The translations under genes were made by a program, and so were the position numbers. The notes beneath the pieces were generated by a model, which did not search any database, was not told the origin of the DNA, and was given only the letters and a program-made list of their open reading frames with translations. A DNA stretch of 64,000 bases from Tautonia sociabilis (GTDB lineage: Bacteria > Planctomycetota > Planctomycetia > Isosphaerales > Isosphaeraceae), in assembly GCF_003977685.1 (NCBI RefSeq), contig NZ_RYZH01000017.1, forward strand, positions 55,350-119,349, read 5' to 3'. Every line of letters starts with the position of its first letter. Position 1 is the stretch's first letter. Below are positions 27,723 to 37,443 of the stretch, in pieces.

Positions 27723-28451
27723 TCAAGGCACCCCCATCAGCACCACCCCCACCACCACCGCTCCCCCCACCAGGGCCACCGCCAGTCCCGGAGACCGCCG
27801 CAGCTTCAGGTAGAGCAGCAGGACCAAGCCCGACAGCGAGATGACCGTCAGCACCACCGCCGACACATCAATCGCCAGCGACCAGACCGGCCCCGTGTCC
27901 CTCCCCTTGTGCAGGTCGTTGAGCACGGCGACCGGCCCGAGGGCCGTTTCGGTCAAGACGTACGAGCCGGTCTCGCGGTCGATCTGGGCGTCAGCGGAGT
28001 AACCGGGCCCCTTGAAGGTGACGAAGCACTCGTACTCGTCGACCGAGAACTCGGTCAGCGCCCCGCCGACCCCGTGCTCGGCCCTCAGGAACTCGACCAC
28101 CCGGAGCCGGTCCACCCGATCCTCCTCCGGCGAGCCGTCGGGGACGTCCCGGTGCAGCCAGTCCAGGTCGATCCGCCCCTCGGCCTCCTCGATGCGCTCG
28201 GCGGTGCCGTAGAACCAGTCGGGGTGGTTCAGCGTCAGCCCGGTGACACTGAAGAACAGCACCGAGGCCAGGCCGAACATCGACAGGTAGATGTGCAGCC
28301 AGCGGAAGAACGCCGCGACCCGGATCCCCAGGGTCCTCCCCGGCCCCCGGCCTCGAGCTCGGGCTCGGGCCGGGGCCGGGGCGACGGAGGAGGCGGGCTC
28401 AATCGTCGGACGTTCGCCGGTATTCGACGGCGGCGGACTTGATCTCGACAT
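27723..28451 (-). CDS. PepSY-associated membrane protein
   Basis: 242 residues. After a disordered Pro/Arg-rich leader comes TM1 (WLHIYLSMFGLASVLFFSVTGLTLNH), whose H..L....G...G..LN pattern is typical of PepSY-associated TM proteins. A soluble PepSY-like region (about 75-165) ends with VLNDLHKGRDTG, and two helices close the protein (SLAIDVSAVVLTVISLSGLVLLLYL, LAVALVGGAVVVGVVLMGV). The start at 28451 has GAGGAA and AGGGG upstream and overlaps the ApbE gene by 53 bases. The pair therefore is translationally coupled. PepSY proteins accompany flavin-linked electron transfer or metal reduction; that fits the neighbouring flavin transferase. Confidence 0.85.
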   Translation of the reverse strand: MSRSSPPPSNTGERPTIEPASSVAPAPARARARGRGPGRTLGIRVAAFFRWLHIYLSMFGLASVLFFSVTGLTLNHPDWFYGTAERIEEAEGRIDLDWLHRDVPDGSPEEDRVDRLRVVEFLRAEHGVGGALTEFSVDEYECFVTFKGPGYSADAQIDRETGSYVLTETALGPVAVLNDLHKGRDTGPVWSLAIDVSAVVLTVISLSGLVLLLYLKLRRSPGLAVALVGGAVVVGVVLMGVP

Positions 28452-29985
28452 TCCCCTCAAATTCCTCGCTGAACGGTTCGTCGCCGATCGTCACCGGCGC
28501 CCGGATCACCTGGTGGGTGCCGTGCTCCCGGGCCGCCTCGATGAAGATGGTGTACTTGCCCGCCGGAAGCGGTTCGCCCTGGTCGTCCTTGCCGTCCCAG
28601 CCGATGGCGTACGTGCCCGGCGGCCGGGTCGAGCGGCCGATGGCGTAGGCCTTGTTCCGGCGCTCGATCCGGGTCCGCCCCGCGTCGCTGCGATACCACC
28701 GCAGCAGGTCCGGCAGCCAGTTGTCCGGCCCCGAGCCCGACATCGACACCCACATCAGCAGGTGCCGCACCACGTGCCCCGACTCGTCCTCAATGTAGAC
28801 CACCACATACGGCCGGCGGTAGCGCCGCTGCTCCACCTCCGGCCGGTTGATCTCGAAGCGGACCACCAGTTCATAGGCGTCAGCCCAGTGCCTCGCTTCC
28901 CCCGATTCTCCCCCATCCTCGTCGGGGCTTCCGGCAGCCCCCTCCCTCGGGTCGGCCAGGGCGAGGCCCGGAGGCGGGGGCCGCTCGAATCGTCGCCAGC
29001 CGGCGCTGCGGTGGACCTGGCCGTCGTCGGCCACGATCAGGCACTCGACGTCCGGGGTCGCGTCCACCAGTCGGATCCCCTCGGCGATCGGCAGCACATT
29101 CAGCGCCGTCGCCAGGGCGTCGGCGTCGATCCCGCTCGGGGCCACCACCGTCGCCGAGGCCACATGCCCGGCCGGCCGGCCGCTGCGAGGGTCGATGATG
29201 TGGGAGTACCACCTCCCGCCGATCTCCCATCCCCGGTGCGCCCCTCCGCTCGAGGCGACTGACCGATCCTTGACCTCCACGAACGCGAACGGCTCGCTCG
29301 CCTCGGTGTCCCCCTTCGGGGAAGCCAGGCCGACCGTGCCGAACCCCTCGCCGACGGCCCTCAGGTCGCCCCCGACGTTCAGCAGGATCCCCCGAACGCC
29401 GAGGCCCGGGTCCAGGGCCGAGGCGCAGGCCCGATCGACGATGTACCCCTTGGCGATCCCGTCCAGGCTGATCGGCCCGCCCCCCAGCCGCTCCGCCGAT
29501 CCGGCAACCGGGTCGAGCCGCCAGGCCGGCCTCCTCGCCGCCTCCCGGGCGGCCTCCAGCTCGGCGAGCGTCGGCGTCCGGCCGCTCCGGGCCGCCTCCG
29601 ACCAGAGCCCGCCGAAGGCGGCGGCCCTCGGGTCGAAGGCCCCTCCGGTGGCCTCCCGCCATCGATCGGCGGCCGACAGAACCTCGACCAGCTCCCTCGG
29701 AACGTCCGACGGCGACAGCTCGCCGGAGAGCCATCGGCTCAGCGCGCTGGTCGGGTCGTAACCGCTGAGGATCGCCGACAGCCGGTCGATCTCCGCCAGC
29801 ACCCGGCCCTCGGCCCACCGGGCCGCCTCGATCCCCTCGGCCCGGACCCTCAGCTCCAGGGCCGTGCCCATCACCTCTTCGTGGAAGAAGGCGAATTCCT
29901 CGTCCGCCTCGCTGGCCGGGACGGCGACCATGAGCATGATCCCCGAGGCGAACAGCGTCGCGAGCAGGCGTCGATGGTGATTCAT
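28399..29985 (-). CDS. apbE: FAD:protein FMN transferase (ApbE) fused to a DUF2271 domain
   Basis: 528 residues, about 180 longer than a plain ApbE. Signal peptide at 1-27. ApbE domain at about 30-340: EEVMGTALELRVRAE, DPRAAAFGGLW, the FAD-binding ISLDGIAKGYIVDRA, ILLNVGGDLRAVGE, and GRWYSHIIDPRSGRPA with the metal-binding D/T region DADALATALNVL. DUF2271 at about 370-515 (FEINRPEVEQRRYRRPYVVVYI, GTYAIGWDGKDDQGEPLPAGKYTIFIEAAREHG). ApbE attaches FMN covalently to Thr of exported flavoproteins using FAD. The fused DUF2271 and the adjoining PepSY gene suggest a periplasmic flavin-based redox module; acceptor protein not seen here. Confidence 0.92.
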   Translation of the reverse strand: MNHHRRLLATLFASGIMLMVAVPASEADEEFAFFHEEVMGTALELRVRAEGIEAARWAEGRVLAEIDRLSAILSGYDPTSALSRWLSGELSPSDVPRELVEVLSAADRWREATGGAFDPRAAAFGGLWSEAARSGRTPTLAELEAAREAARRPAWRLDPVAGSAERLGGGPISLDGIAKGYIVDRACASALDPGLGVRGILLNVGGDLRAVGEGFGTVGLASPKGDTEASEPFAFVEVKDRSVASSGGAHRGWEIGGRWYSHIIDPRSGRPAGHVASATVVAPSGIDADALATALNVLPIAEGIRLVDATPDVECLIVADDGQVHRSAGWRRFERPPPPGLALADPREGAAGSPDEDGGESGEARHWADAYELVVRFEINRPEVEQRRYRRPYVVVYIEDESGHVVRHLLMWVSMSGSGPDNWLPDLLRWYRSDAGRTRIERRNKAYAIGRSTRPPGTYAIGWDGKDDQGEPLPAGKYTIFIEAAREHGTHQVIRAPVTIGDEPFSEEFEGNVEIKSAAVEYRRTSDD

Positions 29986-30340
29986 GAGGATCTCGACCGT
30001 TCTCCGGGGGCTCGGGGCCTGATCGCCCCCCCGGCCGGCCGGCCCCGGCGCGGGGGTCTCGAGATCCGAAATGGTAGTGGACGCCCCCCCCGCCGGGCAA
30101 TCCGCCCGCCCGTCTCCCCGTCTCGCCCTTCCCCTCCCGGATCGATTGGTTCCTCATCCCGGCCGAGGCCCGCCCCCCTCGCGTCCCGGTCCTCCGAGGG
30201 CGAAGGCGGAGCGAGCCGGCCATCGGCCTCGGCCCTCCGCTCGGGACGAAAACGAGAAGACGGCCGCTCCCGCCACCGGAACTCCGGAGGGGGCGGCCGT
30301 CCTCGGTCGCTCCCGCTTCCCCGTCCGGGGAGGCGGGCGG
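29986..30340. other. Intergenic region
   Basis: 355 bases between ApbE and the Pmp3-like gene, both on the minus strand. It contains the terminator-like hairpin at 30259-30301; nothing else recognised. Confidence 0.5.
30259..30301 (-). terminator. Hairpin downstream of the Pmp3-like gene
   Basis: GACGGCCGC (30259-30267) pairs with GCGGCCGTC (30293-30301). Read on the minus strand it is followed by the T-rich TTCTCGTTTTCG, as expected of a terminator 40 bases after the stop. Confidence 0.6.
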
Positions 30341-30499
30341 TCACTCGCTGGCGATCACGTACACCGCGTGGATGACGCCCGGGATGTAGCCCAGCAGCGT
30401 CAGCAGGATGTTCAGCCAGAACTGCAAGCCGATGCCGACCTGGGTGAACACCCCCAGCGGGGGCAGCACAATGGCCAGCAGCAGTCGGATCAGATCCAT
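30341..30499 (-). CDS. Pmp3/YqaE family small membrane protein
   Basis: 52 residues: MDLIRLLLAIVLPPLGVF, then GLQFWLNILLTLLGYIPGVIHAVYVI. The LPP-L-GV and N-x-L-L-T-L-L-G-Y-I-P-G-x-I-H-A blocks are diagnostic of the UPF0057/Pmp3 family. Two membrane helices. Pmp3 proteins are induced by salt, cold or envelope stress and affect membrane potential. GAGGAG lies 8 bases before the start. It belongs with the two following stress-type genes on the minus strand. Confidence 0.95.
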   Translation of the reverse strand: MDLIRLLLAIVLPPLGVFTQVGIGLQFWLNILLTLLGYIPGVIHAVYVIASE

Positions 30500-30544
30500 G
30501 ACGATGCTCCTCGACTCGTCTCGACTCGACTCGTCCGGGCCCGG

Positions 30545-31486
30545 TCAGGCCTGGGCCGCCCTCACCCGACCGATCCCCGCCTCGCGGCGCTGCCGGAGCA
30601 GCTCCAGCGAGAGCTGAGGCCCAGCGCCGACGAGCGCGCCGGCAATCGAGGCGATCATCGACGCGACCAGAATCGCGAAGGTCCACCAGGCGGCCGAGGT
30701 CGCCCGGATGTCTCCGCCGGCGGCCTGGGCCTGGCGGAGGTCGGCGATCTGCCCCTCGGTCAACCCCAGGTCGGCCAGTTGCGCGTCGGTCATCACCGAA
30801 GCGGTTCCCGGGCCGGCCACCTGCTGGATCATCCCCCCGACTCCCAGGTTGAGCCCCTGAGCCGTCAGGGCCACCACCGCCACGAAGATCGTGCCCCAGA
30901 GCAGCAGGCCGTAGATCATCGCCTCGTCTTTGCGCTCTCCCACGGTGCTCCGGCTGGTGACGAAGCCGCCCAGAAACAGCGCGATCAGCAGCGAGATCGC
31001 CGCCCAGATCGCCGCGCCCACGGCCAGCTCGCCCCCCTCCACGCCCCGGGCGCCGGCCGTCGAGAGGCCGACGGCGACCCCAAGCGTGCCGAGCGAGACG
31101 TCGATCGTCAGCGCCACCACCGCGCCGGCCAGCAGGGCGCTCCAGCTCACCCGGCTGCCCACCGAGGCCACGTCGTGGAGCCGAATCGGCTCACCGTCGA
31201 TCGAACGGAGGCCGTCGGTCCCGGCGGTCCGGTTGCCGGCGCGCTCTCGGGACGAGGCGGCACCCCGACCCCGGCCGTTGCCGTCGGCCTCCTTGAAGTT
31301 CTCGACGTGATCGAAGGCCCCGTCCTCGCGGTGGACGATCAGGTTGACCTCGCGGTCGGCGGCCAGGCGCTCTGCCTTGGCCACCGCGTCGGCCTGCGAG
31401 GCGTGGACGGAAACCGCCTCGTCGTCGCCCTCTTGCTTGATCGCCCACCCATCCTCGTGGGGCACCACGTGCAGGTTCTTCGCCAT
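30545..31486 (-). CDS. DUF2188 domain fused to a multi-spanning membrane domain
   Basis: 313 residues. Residues 1-65 form a DUF2188 unit: LHVVPHEDGWAIKQEGDDEA, ASQADAVAKAERLA, then VNLIVHREDGAF. A linker leads to a membrane domain with about four helices (SWSALLAGAVVALTIDVSLGTLGVAVGL, AAIWAAISLLIALFLGGFVTS, MIYGLLLWGTIFVAVVALT, WWTFAILVASMIASIAGALVGAG). DUF2188 normally occurs alone as a small stress-associated protein, so the fusion with a membrane unit is notable, though it occurs in other bacteria with YrzE-like membrane domains. Start 31486 has GAGGAG 7 bases upstream. It lies 45 bases from the Pmp3-like gene and is probably cotranscribed. Confidence 0.85.
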   Translation of the reverse strand: MAKNLHVVPHEDGWAIKQEGDDEAVSVHASQADAVAKAERLAADREVNLIVHREDGAFDHVENFKEADGNGRGRGAASSRERAGNRTAGTDGLRSIDGEPIRLHDVASVGSRVSWSALLAGAVVALTIDVSLGTLGVAVGLSTAGARGVEGGELAVGAAIWAAISLLIALFLGGFVTSRSTVGERKDEAMIYGLLLWGTIFVAVVALTAQGLNLGVGGMIQQVAGPGTASVMTDAQLADLGLTEGQIADLRQAQAAGGDIRATSAAWWTFAILVASMIASIAGALVGAGPQLSLELLRQRREAGIGRVRAAQA

Positions 31487-31612
31487 CGTTGTCTCCTCTG
31501 TGGGGGCTCCTGCGTGTCGCCCCACCCAGCCCCACCCAGCCCGGCCCGGCCCGGCGCGGGGCGCGCCGGCGCCGGACGAAAGGCCGGGGCCGATCGCCTT
31601 GCCACGGCCTCA

Positions 31613-31783
31613 TCAGGGCGACGGGGTCCGCGTCCGGCCGAAGATCAGCGACGCGAGGAACATCACCAGGAACACGACGAACAGCACCTGAGCGATCCAG
31701 GACGCCGTACCGGCGATCCCGCCGAACCCCAGGACGGCCGCGATCAGCGCGATGATCAGGAACGTGATGGCCCAGCCAAGCAT
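31613..31783 (-). CDS. UPF0391 (DUF1328) small membrane protein
   Basis: 56 residues, two helices: [21 protein letters not shown], then [21 protein letters not shown]. The [23 protein letters not shown] pattern is diagnostic of the family. Members are envelope- or general-stress-induced and of unknown mechanism. GGGAGGGG lies 8 bases before the start. First gene of a stress-type minus-strand run with the DUF2188 fusion and the Pmp3-like gene. Confidence 0.93.
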   Translation of the reverse strand: MLGWAITFLIIALIAAVLGFGGIAGTASWIAQVLFVVFLVMFLASLIFGRTRTPSP

Positions 31784-32238
31784 GGTCGGATCCCCTCCCG
31801 GATTCCGGGAAAAACGTTGAGATTTGTTCGCACGAAGACGTGCTCAGCGTGATGAGCACCTGAAACTTCGCCCGACGCTCGAACCGCCGATGCAAGCCCC
31901 GTGCCGAAACCGATCGACGGCGGGGGTCGCGACGCCCCGCGCGTGTGATCGATCGGCAGAGCGCCTCGGAAGGCCCCCGTCCCCTGGGAACCTCCTGGCC
32001 GGTCGGATCGCGTCGTGGTCAGCCGGCGTCCATCGCGGTCGGGGAAACACCGGCCGGCTGGGGGGAAACCGCGGCATCGACGTCCCGGCACGGTGATTGC
32101 ATATCCCCCCGGCCGAGCACGCCCGGTCGTCTTTGGAGGCGAGCCGGGGCCCGGCACGAGGGGCGGGAGAGGCGGCCGGTGGGAGCCGCCGGAGGCCAGC
32201 CGGGGAGCCCGTCGGGGACCGATCGGGGGAGAAGATCG
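31784..32238. other. Divergent regulatory region of the stress-type genes
   Basis: 455 bases between UPF0391 (-) and the PH-domain gene (+). An AT-rich patch at about 31808-31830 and a small hairpin GTGCTCA/TGAGCAC (31840-31846 with 31853-31859) lie in the expected promoter area. No clear sigma consensus. Confidence 0.5.
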
Positions 32239-32898
32239 ATGAGCCAACAATCCACGCTTGTCTACAAGTGTCCGCACTGTGGCGCCAAGGCCGAGGTCGG
32301 CGACGACATGATCGGCGAGGTCGTCAACTGCCCGAGGTGCGAGCGGCCCTTCCGCGTCGAGGCGCCGCCGTCCTTCCCCATCAGCGACGACGAGGCCGGC
32401 TCGGTCCTCCGCAAGGGGGGCGCCCCGCTCGTCGGCGGGCCGATCGACCAGGAGCACGTGCTGCTGGTGCTCCACCCGGCGATCTTCCGCCGCCGCATCT
32501 TCCAGACCGCCGCCGCCGTCTTGCTGGTCGTCGGCGGCCTGGCCGCGGCGGTCTGGGGAGCCGGCGTGGCCAGTCCCTGGCTCGGCTTCGGCGGCCTGGC
32601 CGCCGCGGTCGTCGGCGGCCTGGACCTGGCCTACTGGTGGTTCAAGTCGCTGTTCGTCACCCTCACGGTGACCAACCGCCGCACGATCCTCCGCCGAGGC
32701 CTGGTGTCCAAGTCGACCAGCGAGGTCAACCACGAGGACGTGCGGAACATCCAGGTCGAGCAGTCGGTCATCCAGCGGTTGCTCAACATCGGCGACTTGT
32801 ACGTCTCCAGCGCCGGACAGGATACGTTGGAGATCCGAGCCCGGGCCATCGTCGACCCCGAGGGCGTCGCCTCCATCATCCGAGAGCACCAGGATTGA
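32239..32898 (+). CDS. Zinc-ribbon plus bacterial PH (bPH2/DUF304) membrane protein
   Basis: 219 residues. Residues 10-35 form a zinc-ribbon-like segment, CPHCG and CPRC, typical of the planctomycete zinc-finger leader. Two membrane helices follow at about 88-135 (TAAAVLLVVGGLAAAVWG, GGLAAAVVGGLDLAYWW), then a DUF304/bPH2 domain: LTVTNRRTILRRGLVSKSTSEVNHEDVRNIQVEQS, ending VDPEGVASIIREHQD. DUF304 proteins are membrane-associated with unknown ligand. GGGGGAGAAG before the ATG at 32239. It begins a plus-strand series with DUF2254 and the histidine kinase, 50 bases upstream of the former. Confidence 0.88.
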   Translation: MSQQSTLVYKCPHCGAKAEVGDDMIGEVVNCPRCERPFRVEAPPSFPISDDEAGSVLRKGGAPLVGGPIDQEHVLLVLHPAIFRRRIFQTAAAVLLVVGGLAAAVWGAGVASPWLGFGGLAAAVVGGLDLAYWWFKSLFVTLTVTNRRTILRRGLVSKSTSEVNHEDVRNIQVEQSVIQRLLNIGDLYVSSAGQDTLEIRARAIVDPEGVASIIREHQD

Positions 32899-32948
32899 GC
32901 CCCAGCGACGGCCCGGGAGGCCCCCCGGCCCCGGGCGGAGGCCCGCCG

Positions 32949-34460
32949 ATGCCCCGCAACGCCCCCCGATCCGGCCGGCTCCGCTACCCGGCCGGCCCCG
33001 CCCGCATGCGCTACCACTGGGACTGGCTGCGCTCCGGCTACCTCTTCGTCCCCTCGGCCATGGTCGTCTTGGCGATCGTCCTGGCCCTGGGGGCGATCGA
33101 GTTCGACGCCTGGTCCTCCAGCGAAGCCTACGACGTCGGAACCTGGTACACCCGGGGAGGCCCCGACGAGGCCCGGACGATCCTGGGCATGATCGCCGGC
33201 TCGATGATCACCATCGTCGGCATCGTGTACTCCATCGCGATTGTCAACCTGACGCTCGCGTCGGACCAGTTCGGCCCGAGGCTGATCCGCACCTTCATGG
33301 CCGACGTCGGCACGCAGGTCGTGCTCGGCGCCTTCCTCGCCACGTTCGTCTACAGCGTCATCGTCCTGCTGGCGATCGAGAGCGGCTCCAACGCCCCTCC
33401 CCCCGAGGGGGACCCCACCGCCCTGACCGGCGAGCCCGGCGGGCCTCCCCCAATGGAGGGGCTGCCCCAGCAGACGAGCTTCGTCCCGGCCGCCTCCCTC
33501 TGGCTGGGGGTCTGGCTGTCGATGATCTGCCTGGCGCTGTTGATCTACTTCATCCACCACGTGGCCCACGCGATTCAGGCTCCCAACGTCATCGACTCGG
33601 TCGCCCGGGAGCTGGAGCGCTCCATCCGCCGGCATTTCCCCGAGGATCGCGGCCCGATCGACCCTCGCCCCTCCCCCGCCGACGGCAACGACCCGGCCCG
33701 GGAGCTGCCTCCCGGCTTCGACGACGAGGCGGTTCCGATCCTGGCGGCCTCCTCCGGCTATCTCCAGGTGATCGACCTCGACGCGCTGATCGACGCCTGC
33801 GCCGGTCTGGACCTCGTCGTCCGCCTGGAGCACCGCCCCGGCGATTTCATCATCGCGGACGGCCCCCTGGCCGCCGCCTGGCCCCCCGACCGGGTCGACG
33901 ACGAGGCCGCCCGCCGGCTCCGGGGCGCCTTTGTGCTCGGCGTTCAGCGCACCCCTCCCGAGGACGTGGAGTTCTCCATCAGCCAGCTCGTCGAGGTCGC
34001 CGTCCGGGCGCTGGCCAACAACGACCCGTTCACGGCGATCAACTGCGTCGACCGCCTGGGGGCCGCCATGTGCCTGCTGGCCGGGAGGAAGATGCCCCCC
34101 CGGCGCCGGTACGACCGAGAGGGCCGGCTCCGGGTCGTCGTCCGCTCCACGAGATTCGGCGGGATCATCAACACCGCCTTCGACCAGATCCGGCAGTACG
34201 GTCTGGGCAACGCCGCCCTGACGATCCGACTGCTGGAGGTCATTGCCCTGATCGCGGCTCGAGTTGATAATCTTACCGACGGCGCCTCGCTGCTTCGCCA
34301 GGCGGTGATGATCGAGCGCGGCAGCCGCCGCGCGATCGAGGAGGAATACGACCGGCGCGACATCGCCGATCGGTTCCGCGACATCCTCCACCAACTCGGC
34401 CTCTCCGAGCTCGCCGAGGCGGCCGATCACACCGATCCGATCCGGGTCGGCGTCCGATGA
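32949..34460 (+). CDS. DUF2254 membrane protein
   Basis: 503 residues with four N-terminal membrane segments (WLRSGYLFVPSAMVVLAIVLALGAI, ILGMIAGSMITIVGIVYSIAIVNLTLASDQFGPR, VLGAFLATFVYSVIVLLAI, SLWLGVWLSMICLALLIYFIHHVAHAIQ) and a large cytoplasmic C-terminal domain. SMITIVGIVYSI with LASDQFGPRLIRTFM is the DUF2254 signature. Function unknown. Its stop overlaps the start of the histidine kinase by ATGA, so the two are co-translated; a sensor partnership is possible but unproven. Start at 32949 is supported by placement 50 bases after the PH gene. Confidence 0.9.
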   Translation: MPRNAPRSGRLRYPAGPARMRYHWDWLRSGYLFVPSAMVVLAIVLALGAIEFDAWSSSEAYDVGTWYTRGGPDEARTILGMIAGSMITIVGIVYSIAIVNLTLASDQFGPRLIRTFMADVGTQVVLGAFLATFVYSVIVLLAIESGSNAPPPEGDPTALTGEPGGPPPMEGLPQQTSFVPAASLWLGVWLSMICLALLIYFIHHVAHAIQAPNVIDSVARELERSIRRHFPEDRGPIDPRPSPADGNDPARELPPGFDDEAVPILAASSGYLQVIDLDALIDACAGLDLVVRLEHRPGDFIIADGPLAAAWPPDRVDDEAARRLRGAFVLGVQRTPPEDVEFSISQLVEVAVRALANNDPFTAINCVDRLGAAMCLLAGRKMPPRRRYDREGRLRVVVRSTRFGGIINTAFDQIRQYGLGNAALTIRLLEVIALIAARVDNLTDGASLLRQAVMIERGSRRAIEEEYDRRDIADRFRDILHQLGLSELAEAADHTDPIRVGVR

Positions 34461-37387
34461 GGGCGATCGGGCCGGCCCCCCGCCCAGGCCGATCGCCCTC
34501 CTCCCCGCGGCCTAGCTTCCTCCGGCCCATCATGCGCCTCGGCCCGAAGGTCCCCTCGTACGCGATCGCCCTGCTGAGCGTCGCCCTGGCGGTCGTCCTG
34601 AAGTGGGCGGTCGACCCGGTCGGCGAGCGCGATTACAGTCCCTTCGTCTTCTTCTCCGCCTCGGTGACCCTCACCGCCTGGTACGGCGGGCTGATGCCGG
34701 GGCTGGTGGCGCTGCTGCTCTCCTTGGCGGCCTCGGCCCACTCCTTCCTGCCGCCGGCCGGCGAGTTCCGCGTCGAGGACGGCTCCGCCTGGTATCGCTT
34801 GCTGGCATTCCTGTTCGAGGGGTTGATCATCTGCATGGTCTGCGAGGCCCTGCACCGCTCCCGGATCCGGGCCGAGCGCTCCGGCGCCGAGGCCCGGAAA
34901 GCCCTGCTCGCCTGGCGGTCGAGCGAGGCCCGCTTCCGACGCCTGGCCGAGTCCGACGTCATCGGCGTCGTCTCCGGCCGGGACGAGACGATCCTCGAGG
35001 CCAACGACGCCTTCCTCCGCATGCTCGGCTACGACCGCCAGCACCTCGAGGGCGGCGGCCTGAGCGTCGCCGCCATCACCCCCGAGTCGCTCCACTCCGA
35101 GGACGGCCGCCTCTTCGACCTCCTCTTCCGCACCGGCTCCCTCCCACCGTTCGAGAAGGAGTACCTGACGGCCGACGGCCGCCGCGTCCCCGTGCTCATC
35201 GGAGCCGCCCTGGTCGAGCCAGGCCAGGCCGACTGGGTCGCCTTCGTCCTGGACCTCAGCCGCCAGAAGCGCGTCGAGCGCGAGCTGGCCGACACCATCG
35301 GCCGCGCCGAGGCCGCCAGCCGGGCCAAGAGCGAGTTCCTCGCCGTGCTCAGCCACGAGCTGATCACCCCGATGAACGCCATCCTCGGCATGATCCAGCT
35401 CGTGCTCGCATCCGAACGCGACCCGACCCTGCGCGACTATCTCGGCACCGCGCGGGAGTCGGCCCAGGCGCTGCTGGTCCTGCTGAGCGACCTGCTCGAC
35501 TACTCCTCGATCGAGGCCGGCGGCTTCGAGCTCGAGCCCGCCCCGTTCCACCTCCGCGCCGCCGTCGACCAGGCGATCCGCCCGCTGGCCGCCCGGGCCG
35601 CCCGCAAGGGGCTGGAGCTGGTGGCCGAGGTGGCCGACTCGGCCCCCGACCGCCTCGTCGGCGACTCCCGGCGCCTTCGCCAGGTGCTCGTCAACCTGCT
35701 GGACAACGCCATCAAGTTCACCCGACAGGGGGAGGTCACCGTGCTGGTCTCCCCCATCCTTGACGCCGGTGCGGACCCGGACCGTCGCGACGGCCAGGGC
35801 GTCTCCGACGGCGACGAGGTCGCCCTCCGCTTCGAGGTCGCCGACACCGGCATCGGCATCGCGCCGGAGGACCAGGAGCGGATCTTCTCCCCGTTCACCC
35901 AGATCGACGCCTCCAGCACCCGCCCCTACTCGGGCACCGGCCTGGGGCTGTCCATCTGCCGGCAGATTGTCGGCCTGATGGGGGGGACGATCGCCCTGGT
36001 CAGCCGTCCCGGTGCCGGCAGCCGATTCGTCTTCACCGCCCGCTTCCGACGCCTTCCCGAGGCCGCCGATGAGCCCCCCTCGGGGCCCGAGCTGGCCGGA
36101 CTGCCCGTCCTCGTTGTGGACGACAACGCCGCCTCCCGACGGCAGCTCGAGACGACCCTGGCCGGCTGGTCGATGCGGCCGGCCGCCGCCCCCGACGGCC
36201 GGTCGGCGCTGGCGATGCTGGCCGAGGCCGCCGGTCGGGGAGACCCGTTCCCCCTCGTGCTGCTCGACGCCCAGATGCCCGGCCTGGACAGCGCCGCCGT
36301 GGCCGACCGCATCCGCCGAGAGCGCCTGGCCGGCGCGACGATCCTCATGCGATCCCCCGTCGACCCCCGCACCGGCTCCACTCCCCTCGACCACCGTTGG
36401 GGAGCCAGCGTCGCCGCCGTGGTGGAGAAGCCCGTCACCCCCTCCCGACTGCGCAACGCCCTCTGCTCGGCCCTCGGCGGCGTTTCCCCCCCCCTCGCGA
36501 AGGCCTCGGCGTCGCCGACCGCGACGCGGCCGGCCTCCCAGCCGCTGGAGATCCTCCTGGCCGAGGACACGCCGGCCAACCAGAAGCTCGCCCTGGCCGT
36601 CCTCCGCCGCCGGGGGCACCGCGTCGACTTGGCCGCCAACGGCCGGGAGGCGGTCGAGCTGGCCAGCCGACGCCGCTACGACCTGATCCTGATGGACATT
36701 CAGATGCCCGTGATGGACGGCCTCCAGGCCGCCGGCGCCATCCGGTCGCTCTCGGGAGGATCGGGCCCCGACGTGCCGATCGTCGCCCTGACCGCCCACG
36801 CCATGAAGACCGACCGGGACCGCTGCCTCCGCTCGGGCATGGACGGCTACATCGCCAAGCCAATCGAGATCGACTCCTTCCTCAGCGTCGTCGAGGCCTT
36901 CGGCCCCCGCCTCGGCGATCGGCGAGGGGCCCCCGGCGACCGGGACCGGTCCATCCCCCTCCCGCCGGCCTCTCCCATCGCCCCGTCCCCCGGCGGGGGC
37001 CAACCGAAGCAGCAGGAGGGACCGGTGGGCTCCCCGACCGAACCACCCTACGACCGCGACGCCACGCTCCAGCGCCTCGGCGGCGACGAGGAGCTGTTTC
37101 GCGACCTGATCGGCTACTACTTGGAGGATTACCCTCCCCTGCTGGAGCGCCTCCGCCTGGGCCTGCTCAACGACGACGCCAAGGCCGTCGAGCGCGCCGC
37201 CCACAGCCTCAAGGGCCTTTCGGCCAATTGCGGAGCCGGCCCGGCCGCCCAGGCCGCCGAGACGGTCGAGGAACTGGGCCGCGAGGGGAGGATGGCCGAC
37301 GCCCCCGAGGCCGTCGAGCGCCTCGCCACCGAACTACGACGCCTCCGGGACGCCCTCATCGCCGATCGCGACCGCTCCTCCGGCTGA
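34457..37387 (+). CDS. Hybrid sensor histidine kinase with PAS, two receivers and an Hpt domain
   Basis: 976 residues. Four hydrophobic segments at about 30-130 (DUF4118/MASE-like anchor) are followed by PAS at about 155-270 and a HisKA box [18 protein letters not shown] with His300. The ATPase follows, with N box [15 protein letters not shown] and GTGLGLSI. Receiver 1 (about 560-675) has VLVVDDN, acceptor in [10 protein letters not shown] and a K in VEKP. Receiver 2 (about 695-815) has [21 protein letters not shown] and IAKPIE. The Hpt domain at about 860-960 has [12 protein letters not shown] with the phospho-acceptor His. It can run a complete intramolecular His-Asp-His relay. Its output regulator is not nearby. 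The start overlaps the DUF2254 stop; an alternative Met at 34532 gives a shorter leader. Confidence 0.95.
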   Translation: MRAIGPAPRPGRSPSSPRPSFLRPIMRLGPKVPSYAIALLSVALAVVLKWAVDPVGERDYSPFVFFSASVTLTAWYGGLMPGLVALLLSLAASAHSFLPPAGEFRVEDGSAWYRLLAFLFEGLIICMVCEALHRSRIRAERSGAEARKALLAWRSSEARFRRLAESDVIGVVSGRDETILEANDAFLRMLGYDRQHLEGGGLSVAAITPESLHSEDGRLFDLLFRTGSLPPFEKEYLTADGRRVPVLIGAALVEPGQADWVAFVLDLSRQKRVERELADTIGRAEAASRAKSEFLAVLSHELITPMNAILGMIQLVLASERDPTLRDYLGTARESAQALLVLLSDLLDYSSIEAGGFELEPAPFHLRAAVDQAIRPLAARAARKGLELVAEVADSAPDRLVGDSRRLRQVLVNLLDNAIKFTRQGEVTVLVSPILDAGADPDRRDGQGVSDGDEVALRFEVADTGIGIAPEDQERIFSPFTQIDASSTRPYSGTGLGLSICRQIVGLMGGTIALVSRPGAGSRFVFTARFRRLPEAADEPPSGPELAGLPVLVVDDNAASRRQLETTLAGWSMRPAAAPDGRSALAMLAEAAGRGDPFPLVLLDAQMPGLDSAAVADRIRRERLAGATILMRSPVDPRTGSTPLDHRWGASVAAVVEKPVTPSRLRNALCSALGGVSPPLAKASASPTATRPASQPLEILLAEDTPANQKLALAVLRRRGHRVDLAANGREAVELASRRRYDLILMDIQMPVMDGLQAAGAIRSLSGGSGPDVPIVALTAHAMKTDRDRCLRSGMDGYIAKPIEIDSFLSVVEAFGPRLGDRRGAPGDRDRSIPLPPASPIAPSPGGGQPKQQEGPVGSPTEPPYDRDATLQRLGGDEELFRDLIGYYLEDYPPLLERLRLGLLNDDAKAVERAAHSLKGLSANCGAGPAAQAAETVEELGREGRMADAPEAVERLATELRRLRDALIADRDRSSG

Positions 37388-37443
37388 CCCGGAATCGGGC
37401 GCCCCGGCCCTCCCCTTGCTTCCCCCCGATCAGGAGCCTCCCC

